Source: Theocolax elegans
Taxonomy: Eukaryota; Arthropoda; Insecta; Hymenoptera; Cerocephalidae
NCBI GenBank assembly: GCA_026168455.1
Contig: CM047431.1
Coordinates: 8,950,943-9,014,942, forward strand
DNA length: 64,000 nt
Reading direction: 5' to 3'
This document shows positions 10,778 through 21,671 of this stretch, piece after piece. The position numbers and the translations under genes were made by a program. The stretch's first letter is position 1, and each line of letters starts with the position of its first letter. The notes under the pieces were generated by a model. The model worked only from the letters and a program-made list of their open reading frames with translations. It was not told the origin of the DNA and did not search any database.

Positions 10778-12759
10778 TGTGACGTTGTAAAATGTACAAC
10801 GCACAAGTACATGCACATGGCTTGTATTTACAAGTCATGTGCATGCATTATTTTCACGTTACGTTAGATCGCGATCGCGTCGCAGGTAGCGAATCCCTCG
10901 CTGGCGGACCGAAGTGCACCGATGCACTTTAAAATAAACACTGATACCCACGGTATGAGTATGTTTTAGCGACGGAGCCGACGAACGACGCGACCGATAC
11001 CCGACGGTAGTACGCGGATCACGACCCAGACCACGGCCGAGAGGTATCGTGAGCCAAGGACCGAGCCCAGGTCGTCTCACGATACCTGGCGTATCCGCTG
11101 CTGATGTCCACAAGACGGGAGGTTTGGCGGCGTCCTAACCTCAACCGTCACACGTGCTCAGCAGACGACGACGGCTGAGATGGCGCATGGGTGCGCGCAC
11201 GCCCGAACTCCGTACGACTAGTCGGGAGAGCCAGGGTGATCCCCCACCTTACATGCGTATACCGGGGAACGCGGCACCGACGGCGACGATCGTGCGGCAC
11301 TAGGCGAGGTGCGCGGGAAGGGGGGAATCACTCGAGCAGCGAGAGTATAGCGCGCGCGAAGAGCTCGAGTGAGCGACCGGAGTGGGATTATCGGAGAGAG
11401 CGCACGGAGCGAGGGGAGCGCGCGAATAGAGTAGGAGTCGCGGTATACCTAATGTATGCGTGCGAAGGTATACCGCGGCATAATAGAATATGTATATATA
11501 TAGATATAGACGGTGCGCGCACACCTATGAATGCGTATATACTATTGTATATAGCGCGCACACGTATATTTTTATTAGATTAATTAATTTAGCTACATTG
11601 CGTCTTTAATTTTAAATAAAAATTATGTAGATCCGTCGGTAGAGTTTGGGGCGTTATGTATTAATTTTATAGAATGTATATAGTTGTAAATAGTAGTCGG
11701 AATTAAATTTTAATTGTTGTGTGAGTGTGTCGGGAATAGTTAGTATGAATTATATAGCCGGTAGGCACGGGGCGGCAGCACCGACTGGGTTACCGATATG
11801 GTAATTATTTATTTGTAATGCGCGACTTCCGAGTGTCGGGGATGATTGGTTGCGTGATCGACCCAATAATTAACAGGTTGGTGGTGACGTAAACCACTAT
11901 TATTGGATAATCGGCCTTGACGGAAATAAGGTCAAGGCTGACTACGCGTATCGATCACGCAATCAACCACCCTAATCAACGCCGGTAGATAAGGAGTAGA
12001 ATAAGATAGAGAAGGATAGCGATAGGGGGGAAGGAAAATCCTTAATTTTGGGGATCAAGCCACGCCGCGAGCCGGATGAAGAAGCCGGTCTCGATGATTC
12101 GCTACCTGATCGTCCGACGAGGCAGTCGATTTAGCTATTGAGTAGTATTTTGAGGCTGAGTAGCCATTATCGTTGTTGAGTAGAGTAGAGTTGAGAGTAT
12201 AGTTGTTAGTTGAGTAGAGTTTGTTAGTTGAGGTGCGAGTTGAGCGGTACTGGAGCTGAGAAAGATTAATTAGGCGAGTAAAATTACGGTTAGCCCGACG
12301 GGCGGCCGAATTATTAATATTTAAATAGTATAATTTTATTATTTGCCGGACGGACGGAAATTGAGTGAGTTAGAGCACGTGTGAGAGTTGATCGCGGATC
12401 GCGTTAATATTGTGTCGGTGCCGGATTGTTGAACAATTTTCTTTTAAATTTTGGAATAAATTAAGTTGTGATTATTATTGAATTCAAGAGTGTTTAATTA
12501 TTTCCTTTACTCTAAAAGCCGCCGGTTCCGAGGTGGTCAGCCGTCGGAATTCCCTCTGTGACGAGGAGTCGAGGTGAGGATTTGCCGGGTTGCCGAGTAG
12601 TGTCGTAACGTAATTATTCTTTTTAATTTAAATATCGCCAGGCGCCCAATCAAATACAAATCGGCGATATCTAGCCATTTTGAACGTCGCTACGACGGAA
12701 CCTCCGTCGCCCTTTAATTTAATCTAATTAAATTCTTCCCGACGAAAAGTAGCGTCGCA
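10778..12759. mobile_element. solo LTR, about 2 kb
   Basis: Starts TGTGACG and ends CGTCGCA, giving LTR-style TG...CA ends with short inverted repeats. It is flanked by ATGA at 10774-10777 and 12760-12763. The matching empty site exists in the right Penelope arm near 13915, where ATGA occurs once, confirming both the boundaries and the 4-bp duplication. No internal gag-pol sequence is present. A 4-bp duplication suits a Gypsy-type retrotransposon. Confidence 0.8.
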
Positions 12760-13010
12760 ATGAAAACAAGGATATTTAAAGCAATGAAATTACACATTTA
12801 TATACAGTTATGTTAGAAGAAGTTGAATTATTAAAGTGTTTACCTCCATCTCAAATACAGCTCTATAAATCAACATTAATTAATAATTTAAATAAATAAA
12901 TAAATTAAGACAATACCAAAAAATAATTAACGAAAAATTATGCAAAAGCAATCAGAGGACTAGAGTATTATATCACAGATGGTATACTAAATTAATCGCA
13001 ACTGATATAC
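12760..13010. repeat. inner half of the left Penelope inverted arm
   Basis: Read backwards this matches 13668-13920 closely, for example CAATCAGAGGACTAGAGTAT occurs in both orientations. Together with 10536-10777 it makes up the left arm, which the LTR at 10778-12759 interrupted. Confidence 0.8.
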
Positions 13011-13241
13011 ACAGCTATAGTTATATGTAGTATGATACAAACTATACCTGTATAAAGGCGCGATTTTTGAATCAGACTAAATTCATTACAATGCTGAAAT
13101 TAATTTAAATTAATATTTTATAAATAAATTAATACTTCATAGATAAATTAATAAATTAAAATTAATCTTGAAAAACTTATATACGATCTGACGGAGGCAA
13201 AGGAAAAAATCTTAAAAAACACAGATTTTTTGTAGAAAAGT

Positions 13242-13276
13242 AACGTTTCGTTGACCTGGCCTGCCAACCTCTTCAG
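13242..13276 (-). ncRNA. hammerhead-like ribozyme motif
   Basis: On the minus strand: CTGAAGA, one extra G, a GTTG/CAAC stem closing a GC-containing loop, then GAAACGTT. Order and spacing fit the hammerhead core (CUGANGA, stem II, GAAA), with one additional base after CUGANGA. Penelope-like elements are known to carry hammerhead motifs. Activity is not shown. Confidence 0.5.
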
Positions 13277-13402
13277 GCTATTTATTAGACACAAAAAAAC
13301 TAAATTACAATTGAGAATATATCAAATTATGTGTACATCATCGTGTTTATATATGTAGCGAGTGTAAACACAGGAAACGTCAAACGGTTGTCAATTAGGC
13401 AT

Positions 13403-13660
13403 TTAAATTTCTAAGAACTGGCAAATAAGTAGTATTAAAGTTACGTCAAGGAAATTGATTTTTTTGTCTTTTTCTAGAACAAAAGTGAACTGTAAATTAT
13501 TATTATAAGAGTTGTACATATTAATAACTACATCTATATATTCCGTTTTAATGCACATAATCGTGTCATCAACATATCTAAAGTAGAAAAGAGGTTTGCA
13601 ATTGTGTAAAGTCAATAATTTTCCAAATCATCCATTACAATGTCAGCAAAAAGTGGACAG
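13403..13660 (-). pseudogene. Penelope-like reverse transcriptase fragment
   Basis: The frame contains FYFRYVDDTI, the YxDD catalytic motif of reverse transcriptase in its Penelope form, followed by FTFVLEKDKKINFLDVTL, which continues the palm domain as in that family. Only about 70 residues remain and the frame stops on both sides. Neither the N-terminal domains nor the C-terminal GIY-YIG endonuclease is present. Confidence 0.75.
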
Positions 13661-13667
13661 ATAGGAG

Positions 13668-14175
13668 AACAGTTGCGATTAATTTAGTATACCATCTGTG
13701 GTATAATACTCTAGTCCTCTGATTGCTTTTGTATAATTTTTCGTTTATTATTTTTTGGTATTGTCTTAAATTATTTATTTATTTAAATTATTAATTAATG
13801 TTGATTTATAGGGCTGTAATTGAGATGGAGGTAAACACTTTAATAATTCAACTTGTCCTAATATAACTGTGTATATAAATGTGTAATTTCATTGCTTTAA
13901 ATATTCTTGTTTTCATTATTAGTGCGACTACTCAGTGATACTACGATTCAAAATGTTATGTTAAATACAGATTTCAATGACAAGTAGTAAGTAAAATGTT
14001 ATAAGTCAATAGGCTAAAAAACTAAATCAATATTTATTGTTAATTAATCAAATGTATTCGTTTTTATAAATAAAGGTATAGCCTGAAGAGGATGACGAAA
14101 AGTCATCGAAACGTCGCCATCTAAATAAAATTGTCGTTTATTCACCAAGATCAATTAAATATCATTTTGAAATAA
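13668..14175. repeat. right inverted arm of the Penelope-like element
   Basis: Mirror image of the left arm, with roughly 90% or better identity by eye. It carries the hammerhead-like motif on the plus strand. About 35 bases of unpaired tail (14175-14209) follow before the target duplication. Confidence 0.8.
14083..14115 (+). ncRNA. hammerhead-like ribozyme motif, best preserved copy
   Basis: CTGAAGA (14083-14089), one extra G, stem GATGAC/GTCATC (14091-14096 with 14102-14107) closing a GAAAA loop, then GAAA (14108-14111) and CGTC. All core elements are present. The predicted cut would follow GTC at 14115. The extra G relative to the textbook core also occurs at 13242-13276 and 27266-27300. 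Confidence 0.5.
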
Positions 14176-14222
14176 ATACTGCGTGGATGGTAAGAAAATT
14201 ATCTATCTTAATACGATTCTAA

Positions 14223-14760
14223 GTTGATTATCAGCATTTATTCTGTCCATCATTATCTCTGAGAACTGTATGCACCTATCAGGATCATCTTCATTTAGTT
14301 TTTGAACATGTTTAACTTTATTCGGGTGAAATTTCAAGTATTTTGCCACTATAAATTGCTATAAGCCATGTTCTTGTTGGATTTTCCTGGTAGTGTTATG
14401 CGGATTCTCTTGAATTGATAATACAACGTTAAGTTGGTGTTCTGCAATCGTTGTAGTAACAGGTCGACCCGTTTTGGGGAGATCGCGTACAGTACCGTGA
14501 TTATTAAAACGTTGTACCGTTAATTTTACTGTAGTTTTTGAGATTCTAGTTTGTCCACTCTAAACTGTTGGTTAAAGAGATCATGCACTGTCTCATAAGA
14601 TCGCCAATTATTGCCATAACCAATCATTATAAGAATAGTTATCCACTCCCGTTCAGTTAGAACCATGATAGTGTGGATCTGACAATGCCTGTCCAATTCT
14701 ATGGGACAATTAAAAAGTCTGAGCAGAATATCAATAACTACAGAATTCAAAAACTGTTAA
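14223..14760 (-). pseudogene. mariner transposase, N-terminal part
   Basis: The helix-turn-helix half of the mariner transposase whose catalytic half lies at 9511-10009. It shows VLTEREW, then a helix-turn-helix with NHGTVRDLPKTGRP (the GRP hinge), then QENPHNTTRKIQQEHG, which are the paired-type DNA-binding modules of Tc1/mariner. Frames shift more than once (around 14520 and 14380). It runs into the duplicated target of the Penelope insertion at 14222. Confidence 0.75.
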
Positions 14761-15820
14761 ATGTAAAGAAACTAAAATAATAAAAAAATATTTTTAAATA
14801 AAAGTTTTTATTTATTTATGTTTAAAGAACCATAAAATTATTGAAAATTAATTTTATTTTTTTAACAACCATAAAATGAACTAAATTGAATTTTATAGTC
14901 ATTACTTTAAGAACATTACCTTTTACAGCCGGGAAAACAAAAAAAATACTATTTGTTAAATACTCTCTACATATGAACTATCAACTCTTACTATTGTATG
15001 AGCTGCCACTGTTTAAAAAGAAAAAGAAACACGTCAAAGCAGCAAGAAACTTTTACTTCAAATAATACCATTTTTCGAGTTTTGCTGGTTTGACCTTCAA
15101 ATGACCTTTATATGACCTTGTAAGACCTCATTGTCAGATTAGCGTACACATATTTAAACGCAGAATTTCCTATACTTTCCAATTTTGCATGAGAGTAGAG
15201 GAAAGATTCATTTTAGAAAAATTGATCTAACCTCAAAAAACCTTTAATTTTGAGTTTAGGTTCTTGAGCCGTGAATGTCGTCGGATTGACCTTTGACCCA
15301 CATCATGATACATACTATCGTGCGCAGAATTTTACGAGCTTTCAGGATTCATGATCGAAAGTAGAGCCTTCTGTTTGAAAAAATCAACTTAAACTTCAAA
15401 CGACCTTCAGAATTAAATTTAAGGTCACGGTAAAGTTCGTCGTCGAGAACCCTACAACTTTTGTACACGTCATTTCTCTGTAAAGTTTGTATGTTCAGAA
15501 ATAGGGGAAGGAGGAGTTATCGAGATATCTGATCTTCGGATGACCTCCTGATGACCATCAGAATGACCTCAAACAAAATTTGACCTTTACAAAATTTACA
15601 TGAAACTATTCGCTCTTTTCGAAACATGGGTCAAAAATAATGATTTCAATTTTAAAAAATGAGGTTGACCTTGTAACGGAGTGAATCTTTGCCGGACCTT
15701 GCTCAGATTCCAGGATTCAGGTTTTAAGGAATTTGAAATAAAGTACCACTATTTATAATAAAGGCTAATTATATTAAGACTATGTACAAGTATACAAAAG
15801 AACTAAAGATATAATGCAAA
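14761..15820. other. non-coding part of the mariner with GACCTT/AAGGTC steps
   Basis: From about 15080 the sequence is studded with GACCTT, AAGGTC and TTTGACC steps every 10-40 bases. Similar sequence occurs next to the mariner ends at 16770-16920 and 62030-62360, so it belongs to the transposon. No gene seen. Confidence 0.6.
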
Positions 15821-16765
15821 TGTTGTCAGCCCGCCTGGTCTTGGTCGGGTGAAGTAGTTAATTAGTCTGTAATCAAATCAAGACAAAATACTTAATTATT
15901 ACGCGATCTACGAACTTTACAATGCTATCTTATAACTAGTTTCCTAAACGGACGCAACTAACGGTTATCGTATATGCTCGCACGGAAATACGGTTCGGGC
16001 TAATACACGTATGTTCACGGGGATACGGTCGGGATAATCTACGTGTGCTCACGAAGATGTGGTCGGGATAATCCACGTGTGCTCACGAGGATACGGTCGG
16101 GATAATCTACGTGTGCTCACGAGGATACGGTCGGGATAATCCACGTGTGCTCACGAGGATACGGTCGGGATAATCTACGTGTGCTCACGAAGATATGGTC
16201 GGGATAGTCTACGTGTGCTTACGAGGATATGGTCGGGATAGTCTACGTATGCTCACGAAGATACGGTCGGCATAATCCACGTGTGCTCACGAAGATACGG
16301 TCGGGATAGTCTACGTGTGCTTACGAAGATACGGTCGGGATAATCCACGTGTGCTCACGGCCAGTCCGATCTGACGTCCAGTTGCAGACTGCCTACTGGT
16401 GGTTTCGGTGCGCCTTATGTACCCGATTCTACGAGAGCGCGCATGCGTATAACGCCTGTCCTCCCACTCCGGGCGGGGTCAATGAACTGGCGAGTAGGCA
16501 CAGTAGTGGGGAGGCGGTCAATGACTCTAATCTATTTATAGCGCGGTCGTTGAACTCGTGTTTAACGGCACATGTCTATCGCGAAGCTATCTTAATATGC
16601 TACGTACTTATTATTATTATATAAGCAAAGTTTATTAATTAATTGTAAATATTATTATATATTCTTATTGGTTACAGAGGATTTGGTGTCGGATAATTAT
16701 AGTAAATTAACAATATATAAAATAATTTTACGCAATACTAGTGCGTGTGTTTATCGCACGTCACA
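15821..16765. mobile_element. LTR-like block carrying a minisatellite
   Basis: GC-richer block starting TGTTGTCAGCCC and ending CACGTCACA, in the middle of mariner sequence. TG...CA ends and composition suggest a solo LTR, but I could not see a target duplication, so the limits are approximate. Confidence 0.4.
15972..16362. repeat. 32-bp minisatellite, about 12 copies
   Basis: Head-to-tail copies of a 32-base unit beginning GTGCTCACGARGATACGGTC and finishing GGGATARTCYAC. Copies differ at a few positions and the first is degenerate. There are no unique spacers. Confidence 0.9.
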
Positions 16766-16972
16766 ACCTTTAAATGAACTTTAGGATCAAGTACAAGGTC
16801 AAGTTCAAGGTTACGGGCAAGTTCGCTGTCGAATACCCTACAACATTTGTAGAGATCATTCCCCCATAAAGTTCGGAGTATCAGAGATATGGGGTTACTG
16901 AGACATATGGATCATCCCGTATATATAGACATTGTAACAATGAGACTCATTTGCTACAAATTAAAAAAATGA

Positions 16973-17032
16973 AGTCTTGAACCCGAGCCCCTTCGGTTCC
17001 GAAGGCATTGGCGCTAACCACTGCGCTAGGCC
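16973..17032 (-). repeat. tRNA-derived SINE head
   Basis: On the minus strand GGGCCTAGCGCAGTGGTTAG gives a good A box, followed by a stem CCTTCGG/CCGAAGG in the anticodon-arm position and a B box CGGGTTCAAGAC. A short AT-rich body follows to about 16940. It looks like a tRNA-derived SINE fragment, not a functional tRNA. Confidence 0.55.
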
Positions 17033-17329
17033 CACAATTGGTCGTAGCTGTACTTTTTCCGCGTCTACTGCCTAGCGCTACGCACACTGTATGCCAAGTG
17101 CCAATTCTTGCACTGGCCGCGTCGGTACTACACAGCCCGAAGTGACAGGTGATCTATATAGGACACTCCACGTGTCAATTCTGTTCCTTCAATGCAAATC
17201 TGTAAAAAGTTATGATAATTTAAAGAAATACAAAATTTTCTTACAAATTAAAATGGGAATTCCCATGTTAATTTTTGAAAATGTTTAGTCTTTCTTTAAA
17301 TGATCATAAATTTTATAGAATTAAAGTAC

Positions 17330-17940
17330 GTGTTGAAAAAAACTTAAAAAACTCACTTTTTGAGGTTAGAATAACTTTTGAAGAAAAATATTCCAGTATC
17401 TAAAATTTTTTCTGCATTCTGAGAAACATTTCCAGTCTACATTGAATTAGCGTAGTAAAATTTATGCCGAAGTAATAAAGTCACGTCAAGGTCAACATTT
17501 TATAAGGTTTCTTTACTCAAAATTATCGAGTTTAATTTTCAGATCAAACTTAAGATGGTTTTTTTTAAAGCGACTCGATTTTCGAATGCCTTTGTAGGTC
17601 ACGTCCAAGGTCAAATTGAAGGTCATCATTGGGTAGCCGTATAGAAATGATAAATATTGTATCGTGTATGTTTTCTTTTATGACTTCGGATTTCAAATTT
17701 ATCATACCGAACCTAGGTTTGACTCTTTCCATTTCCGAGATAAAAAAGGGGGTCCTACTTAAAAAAATCGACTTGACTTCCAAATGACCTCGAAGGTCAC
17801 TATAAAGCTGAAATACAATGTCATCATTGGATAGCCAGGAAAAAATCCTAACAATCATATATGGGCAAATCTTCCCAACTTTTAATTTTTGGCGAAAAAA
17901 TGTGGGATCAGGCAATTTTAAGAGCACACCTTTGAAATTT
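17330..17940. mobile_element. mariner-type non-coding remnant
   Basis: Contains the AAGGTC/GACCTT steps and the phrase TTGGATAGCCAGGAAAAA, which parallels TTCCTTGGCTATCCGATGGA near the mariner end at 62045. Probably a fragment of a related mariner. No transposase frame here. Confidence 0.45.
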
Positions 17941-19208
17941 GGTATGAAAGGTTAGGAATATTATTGGAATTGATTGGTATAATGTGTTTTCATGAGCGAG
18001 AAACGCTCCAAAAGTTGTGCGCGATTTTTCATTTTTTTTATAATAAGATCAGAAAAATAGTGATATGTTTATTAAGATTTTATTTATAAAGCATAGAATA
18101 ATAAAAATATAACGAAATATAATAAACATCAGTAACTGTCACAGAATAACAACTTATAGTCGATATAATTGAAATTTTCACACAATACAACTCGAAATAT
18201 CCCTCCCCTCCCTTTTCTCATACGAAATTTTTCATGCAAACCGTGCTATCAAGTTAACTCTATCTGTTAGTAAACATCGGTCGGTTCCGTAAATTCTAGT
18301 AAACGCGTACAATTTCGGCCAATAGTTTGTGGAAATAATACTAAATTATATTTAAATTTCAATGAAGATGTATTCTACTTGTCACAGGAAATCCAATTTG
18401 TAATTTATTCATGTTTTAATTAATTTTAGTTGATTTTTTTTAAATCACCACTTCTTAAAAAAATTGTTTACATTGCTGTAACTTTTGGAGCATTAATAAA
18501 AAAAAAACTCTGTAAATTTGCAGATTGTTGTATTTGATATGTTCTTTAAGAGATTTTTTACTATTTTGATGTGCTGTATACAGAAAAAATATGACAGTCT
18601 TCCAAAGTCACATGCTATAAATTTTTCGACGATATTCGCATGAATTCTTTTACTTAAATTTTATTTTCTACTTCATTTTTGTAAGCACATACCTGCACTA
18701 TACCTCAATATATTTCTTTTTACATCTACTAAATGTAGAATTTGGTTATTTGCTGATTTCGAAAATGCTCCAGTCAATAGAAAGAAAAATATGATAATTT
18801 TAAAAATTAGTGAAATTCCAGTGACACAATTTCAAACCATTGAAACTTTTTATTGAAAGGGAGCACATCAAAATATGGAAGACTTTTTTGATGCACTATT
18901 AAAATAGAATACTTGTTTAAAGTTTCAACCATTTCCAAGCAATGCTTCAAATTTTATAGTAACCATAATAAATTATTCTTTACAAGTGACACGATATTTC
19001 ATCATTTTTCTTGCATTTTTCAATTATTGAAGTATTAATTTGAGACAAAGAAGTTTGACAAAGTATCTATTGAGCTTTAACCGTATAGATGGAGTTATAA
19101 GGCACAGAGCAGGTGCTGGGAAAAAATAAAAAATTTTTTTCACGCATAAAAGTCGCGAACGTGTCGAAAAGCGCCTACAAACAGGCAACAATATAGGTTA
19201 TCTCGCGT
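17941..19208. other. AT-rich intron, nothing recognised
   Basis: AT-rich sequence without convincing coding frames or repeat ends. Confidence 0.5.
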
Positions 19209-19212
19209 ATAC

Positions 19213-19245
<33 letters not shown>

Positions 19246-19247
19246 AG
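19209..19247. repeat. (TA)n(TG)n microsatellite
   Basis: A run of TA followed by TG dinucleotides. Confidence 0.85.
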
Positions 19248-19749
19248 TATATATATGGGCTATTTCACGTCAAGTGGTAGGATGAAAATTTTTAATCACT
19301 CCAAAATTTGTGAACATACTGGAAATATCTTCCAGAAGATAGAAAAAAATTTGAGTTGTTAAAAATAATTTGCCTAAGAGTTATTCCGCCATGAAAAATG
19401 GAAATTTTTCAATTTTTTAGAGAAATTACTATTTTTAAAGCCATTTATCTCAAAATCTATTGATTTTTTTAAAAATACATTATAAACAACTTTTGTTCAA
19501 AATAATCTTTAGAACTTATCTACTTGGGTTACAATTCTTAATTTTAAAATCTCGAAGAGATAGGGCACTCGAAAATATTTAATATCAAAAAAAGGCGACC
19601 ACGCCACAATCGATTTTGATCTAACACCACTCAAAAGATCACATTTTTTGAGAGCTTTCGAATGGCTGTGGTTAGATTATTGGCCAAGACCGCTGGTGTA
19701 AGTTATACGCCATAAACCTCATAAAATCACTAATTTTCATGTATTTTAG

Positions 19750-20142
19750 GAACATCTCAATTCTGGTCAAAAAATCGTAGAAATTGCTGCGTATATGACT
19801 GCAGGAATGTTCAATGAAGGATATTCAGCAGTTCTGCATACCATGCAATTACTGAATTTGAAAATTGGCCAGCAATGTAAAATGTTGGCGGATAATGTCG
19901 ACATACAACGGATTGAACGAGAAAGACGGCGTTCGTCTCTTTCCAGTAAGGAAGCTCGTACGGCCCGTAGACTTGCACAACTTCAACAAAATGAGTTCCA
20001 TGAGGAAGCTGAAGGTCTATTGTACGGCGCAGGAATAACTGATAAGCAAATTATTGCCGTAAGTAGTCGAAAATTAACATTTTTCCAGTTCATAAACTTT
20101 AAAGCGCTTTTTCTCGAGTTTTCGTTTTTCCACTTTTTCTAA
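19750..20142 (+). pseudogene. Kolobok/Mutator-like transposase, C-terminal fragment
   Basis: After a plausible acceptor (TATTTTAG) the frame reads HLNSGQKIVEIAAY, then FNEGYSAVLHTMQLL, KEARTARRLAQLQQNE and LLYGAGI. I recognise this as the C-terminal end of the insect Mutator-like transposase domain protein carried by Kolobok-type TTAA elements. Similar coding sequence is at 26160-26500, and an N-terminal piece of the same family is at 39298-39920. Only about 105 residues of homologous sequence remain, and the catalytic core is absent. Confidence 0.6.
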
Positions 20143-20607
20143 ACTGGCGGGCGTGTTTGCAAAAAAAATAAATAAGCTTTCGTAACGATCCAAAGTTTTT
20201 TAGCTTCAGTTTTATCTACTCTTCAATATAAACCAAAAAGGTTTTTGGAAATAAATTTCTAAAAGACTTTATTAGCACAATAAAGAGATTTTTTTTCTCG
20301 GAAAAAGCACTTTTTGCTTCAAATTCGGAAAAAATTTCAAATTTCACAATTTCTTCGGATTTTTCTTGGTTCAAATAGAAAATACATGTATGAAAATGAA
20401 ATTTTTTTTTGGCTTTGTTTCACATCACATTTAGAGCTCTATCACTCCCGCCAATAGAAGACTCGGATTACGGATTGTCCAACAAATGTGCCTAATAATC
20501 GACTGCATTTTGATATTTTTCTTTAAAAAAATTTTTTTATACTGTTGAATTATATAATAAAACATTCCTGAAAGTTCTCTGGAGTTGGGTATTTTTTTCT
20601 ATCTTGA

Positions 20608-21667
20608 CCCATTAACGCCCACAGGACACATTTTTCATCGTTTATTTCAGAGCTCTCTAGAAGGTGTCAATCCCGTCCTAAAAAATTTTTTAGTACATGA
20701 ATTTTGAAGATTTTTTATCGATCTTTCGAATGATCACTACTAAAATAAGGAGGAAAAAATTTGTAACCCGCAAAAATGATATTAAAGCAAAAAAAAGCAC
20801 GAAAAATAAAAAAAAATTTTCCTTCAACTCTATTATTCTACGTCATATCATTGTGCAGTTACCTCATAAGTGCAAAATAAAGTGTCCTCGGTTTCTCAGC
20901 TTTAAAAAGACTCCTGTTTGAGTCCAAAAATCTCTTCTGGATGATCCAATATGGCGCCCGGAATGTGCAATTTTTTTCAAAATCTTTCGGGCGCTATAAC
21001 TACAGAACTAAGAGATTTAGCAAAAAAGTTACAAGAATAAAAAGTTTTTCAAATTCATCAAAGAATACACTGGAGTCGTTTCAGATGTTTTTGTTAACAT
21101 TTTGGAAAATTTGTTTATGCAAAATTATGAAAAATTCAAAAAAAATTTTTTTTTGTTTATGCATATTTTCCAAAATGTTAACAAAAACATCTGAAACGAC
21201 TCCAGTGTATTCTTTGATGAATTTGAAAAACTTTTTATTCTTGTAACTTTTTTGCTAAATCTCTTAGTTCTGTAGTTATAGCGCCCGAAAGATTTTGAAA
21301 AAAATTGCACATTCCGGGCGCCATATTGGATCATCCAGAAGAGATTTTTGGACTCAAACAGGAGTCTTTTTAAAGCTGAGAAACCGAGGACACTTTATTT
21401 TGCACTTATGAGGTAACTGCACAATGATATGACGTAGAATAATGGAGTTGAAGGAAAATTTTTTTTTATTTTTCGTGCTTTTTTTTGCTTGAATATCATT
21501 TTTGCGGGTTTCAAATTTTTTCTTCCTTATTTTAGTAGTGATCATTCGAAAGATCGATAAAAAATCTTCAAAATTCATGTACTAAAAAATTTTTTAGGAC
21601 GAGATTGACACCTTCTAGAGAGCTCTGAAATAAACGATGAAAAATGTGTCCTGTGGGCGTTAATGGG
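20608..21667. mobile_element. piggyBac-type foldback, 1060 bp near-perfect palindrome
   Basis: Every position x pairs with position 42275 minus x, giving two 530-base arms with only a few differences (for example AGGAGGAAAA against its mirror AGGAAGAAAA). Ends are CCCATTAACGCCCACAGG and its complement, flanked by TTAA at 21668-21671 and a mutated TTGA at 20604-20607. CCC...GGG ends with TTAA duplication are typical of piggyBac-type elements. The mirrored open frames inside are not recognisable proteins. Confidence 0.8.
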
Positions 21668-21671
21668 TTAA

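Larger units (their letters stand above)
10023..14209. mobile_element. Penelope-like element in inverted-repeat arrangement
   Basis: A 4.2 kb insertion into the mariner transposase, bounded by 13-bp duplications. Its two flanks are inverted copies of each other: the left arm (10023-13010, broken by a foldback and an LTR) matches the right arm (13668-14175) read backwards. The middle carries a Penelope-type reverse transcriptase fragment (minus strand) and a hammerhead-like motif. Removing the nested elements leaves about 1.7 kb. Inverted partial copies around a truncated body are known for Penelope-like elements. Confidence 0.75.
9209..16923 (-). mobile_element. DD41D-type mariner, split by nested insertions
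   Basis: Inverted ends match over roughly 100 bases: TACAGAGTGATCCATATGTC at the left and, read from the right edge, TACGGGATGATCCATATGTC, both followed by CTCAGTA and later by TTGTAGGGT...GCGAACTTG. Both sides are in TATATA, fitting TA targeting. The transposase lies on the minus strand in two pieces (14750-14223 and 10009-9511) separated by a Penelope-like insertion. Long non-coding parts are full of GACCTT/AAGGTC steps. Without its insertions the element would be about 2.6 kb. Confidence 0.8.

Noticed and set aside
15972..16362. Regular 32-bp repeats resembling a CRISPR array
   Set aside because: Repeats are contiguous with no unique spacers, and the setting is a eukaryotic intron.
20697..21578. 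Mirrored basic open frames
   Set aside because: They are an outcome of the palindrome; the sequences are low-complexity and unrecognised.
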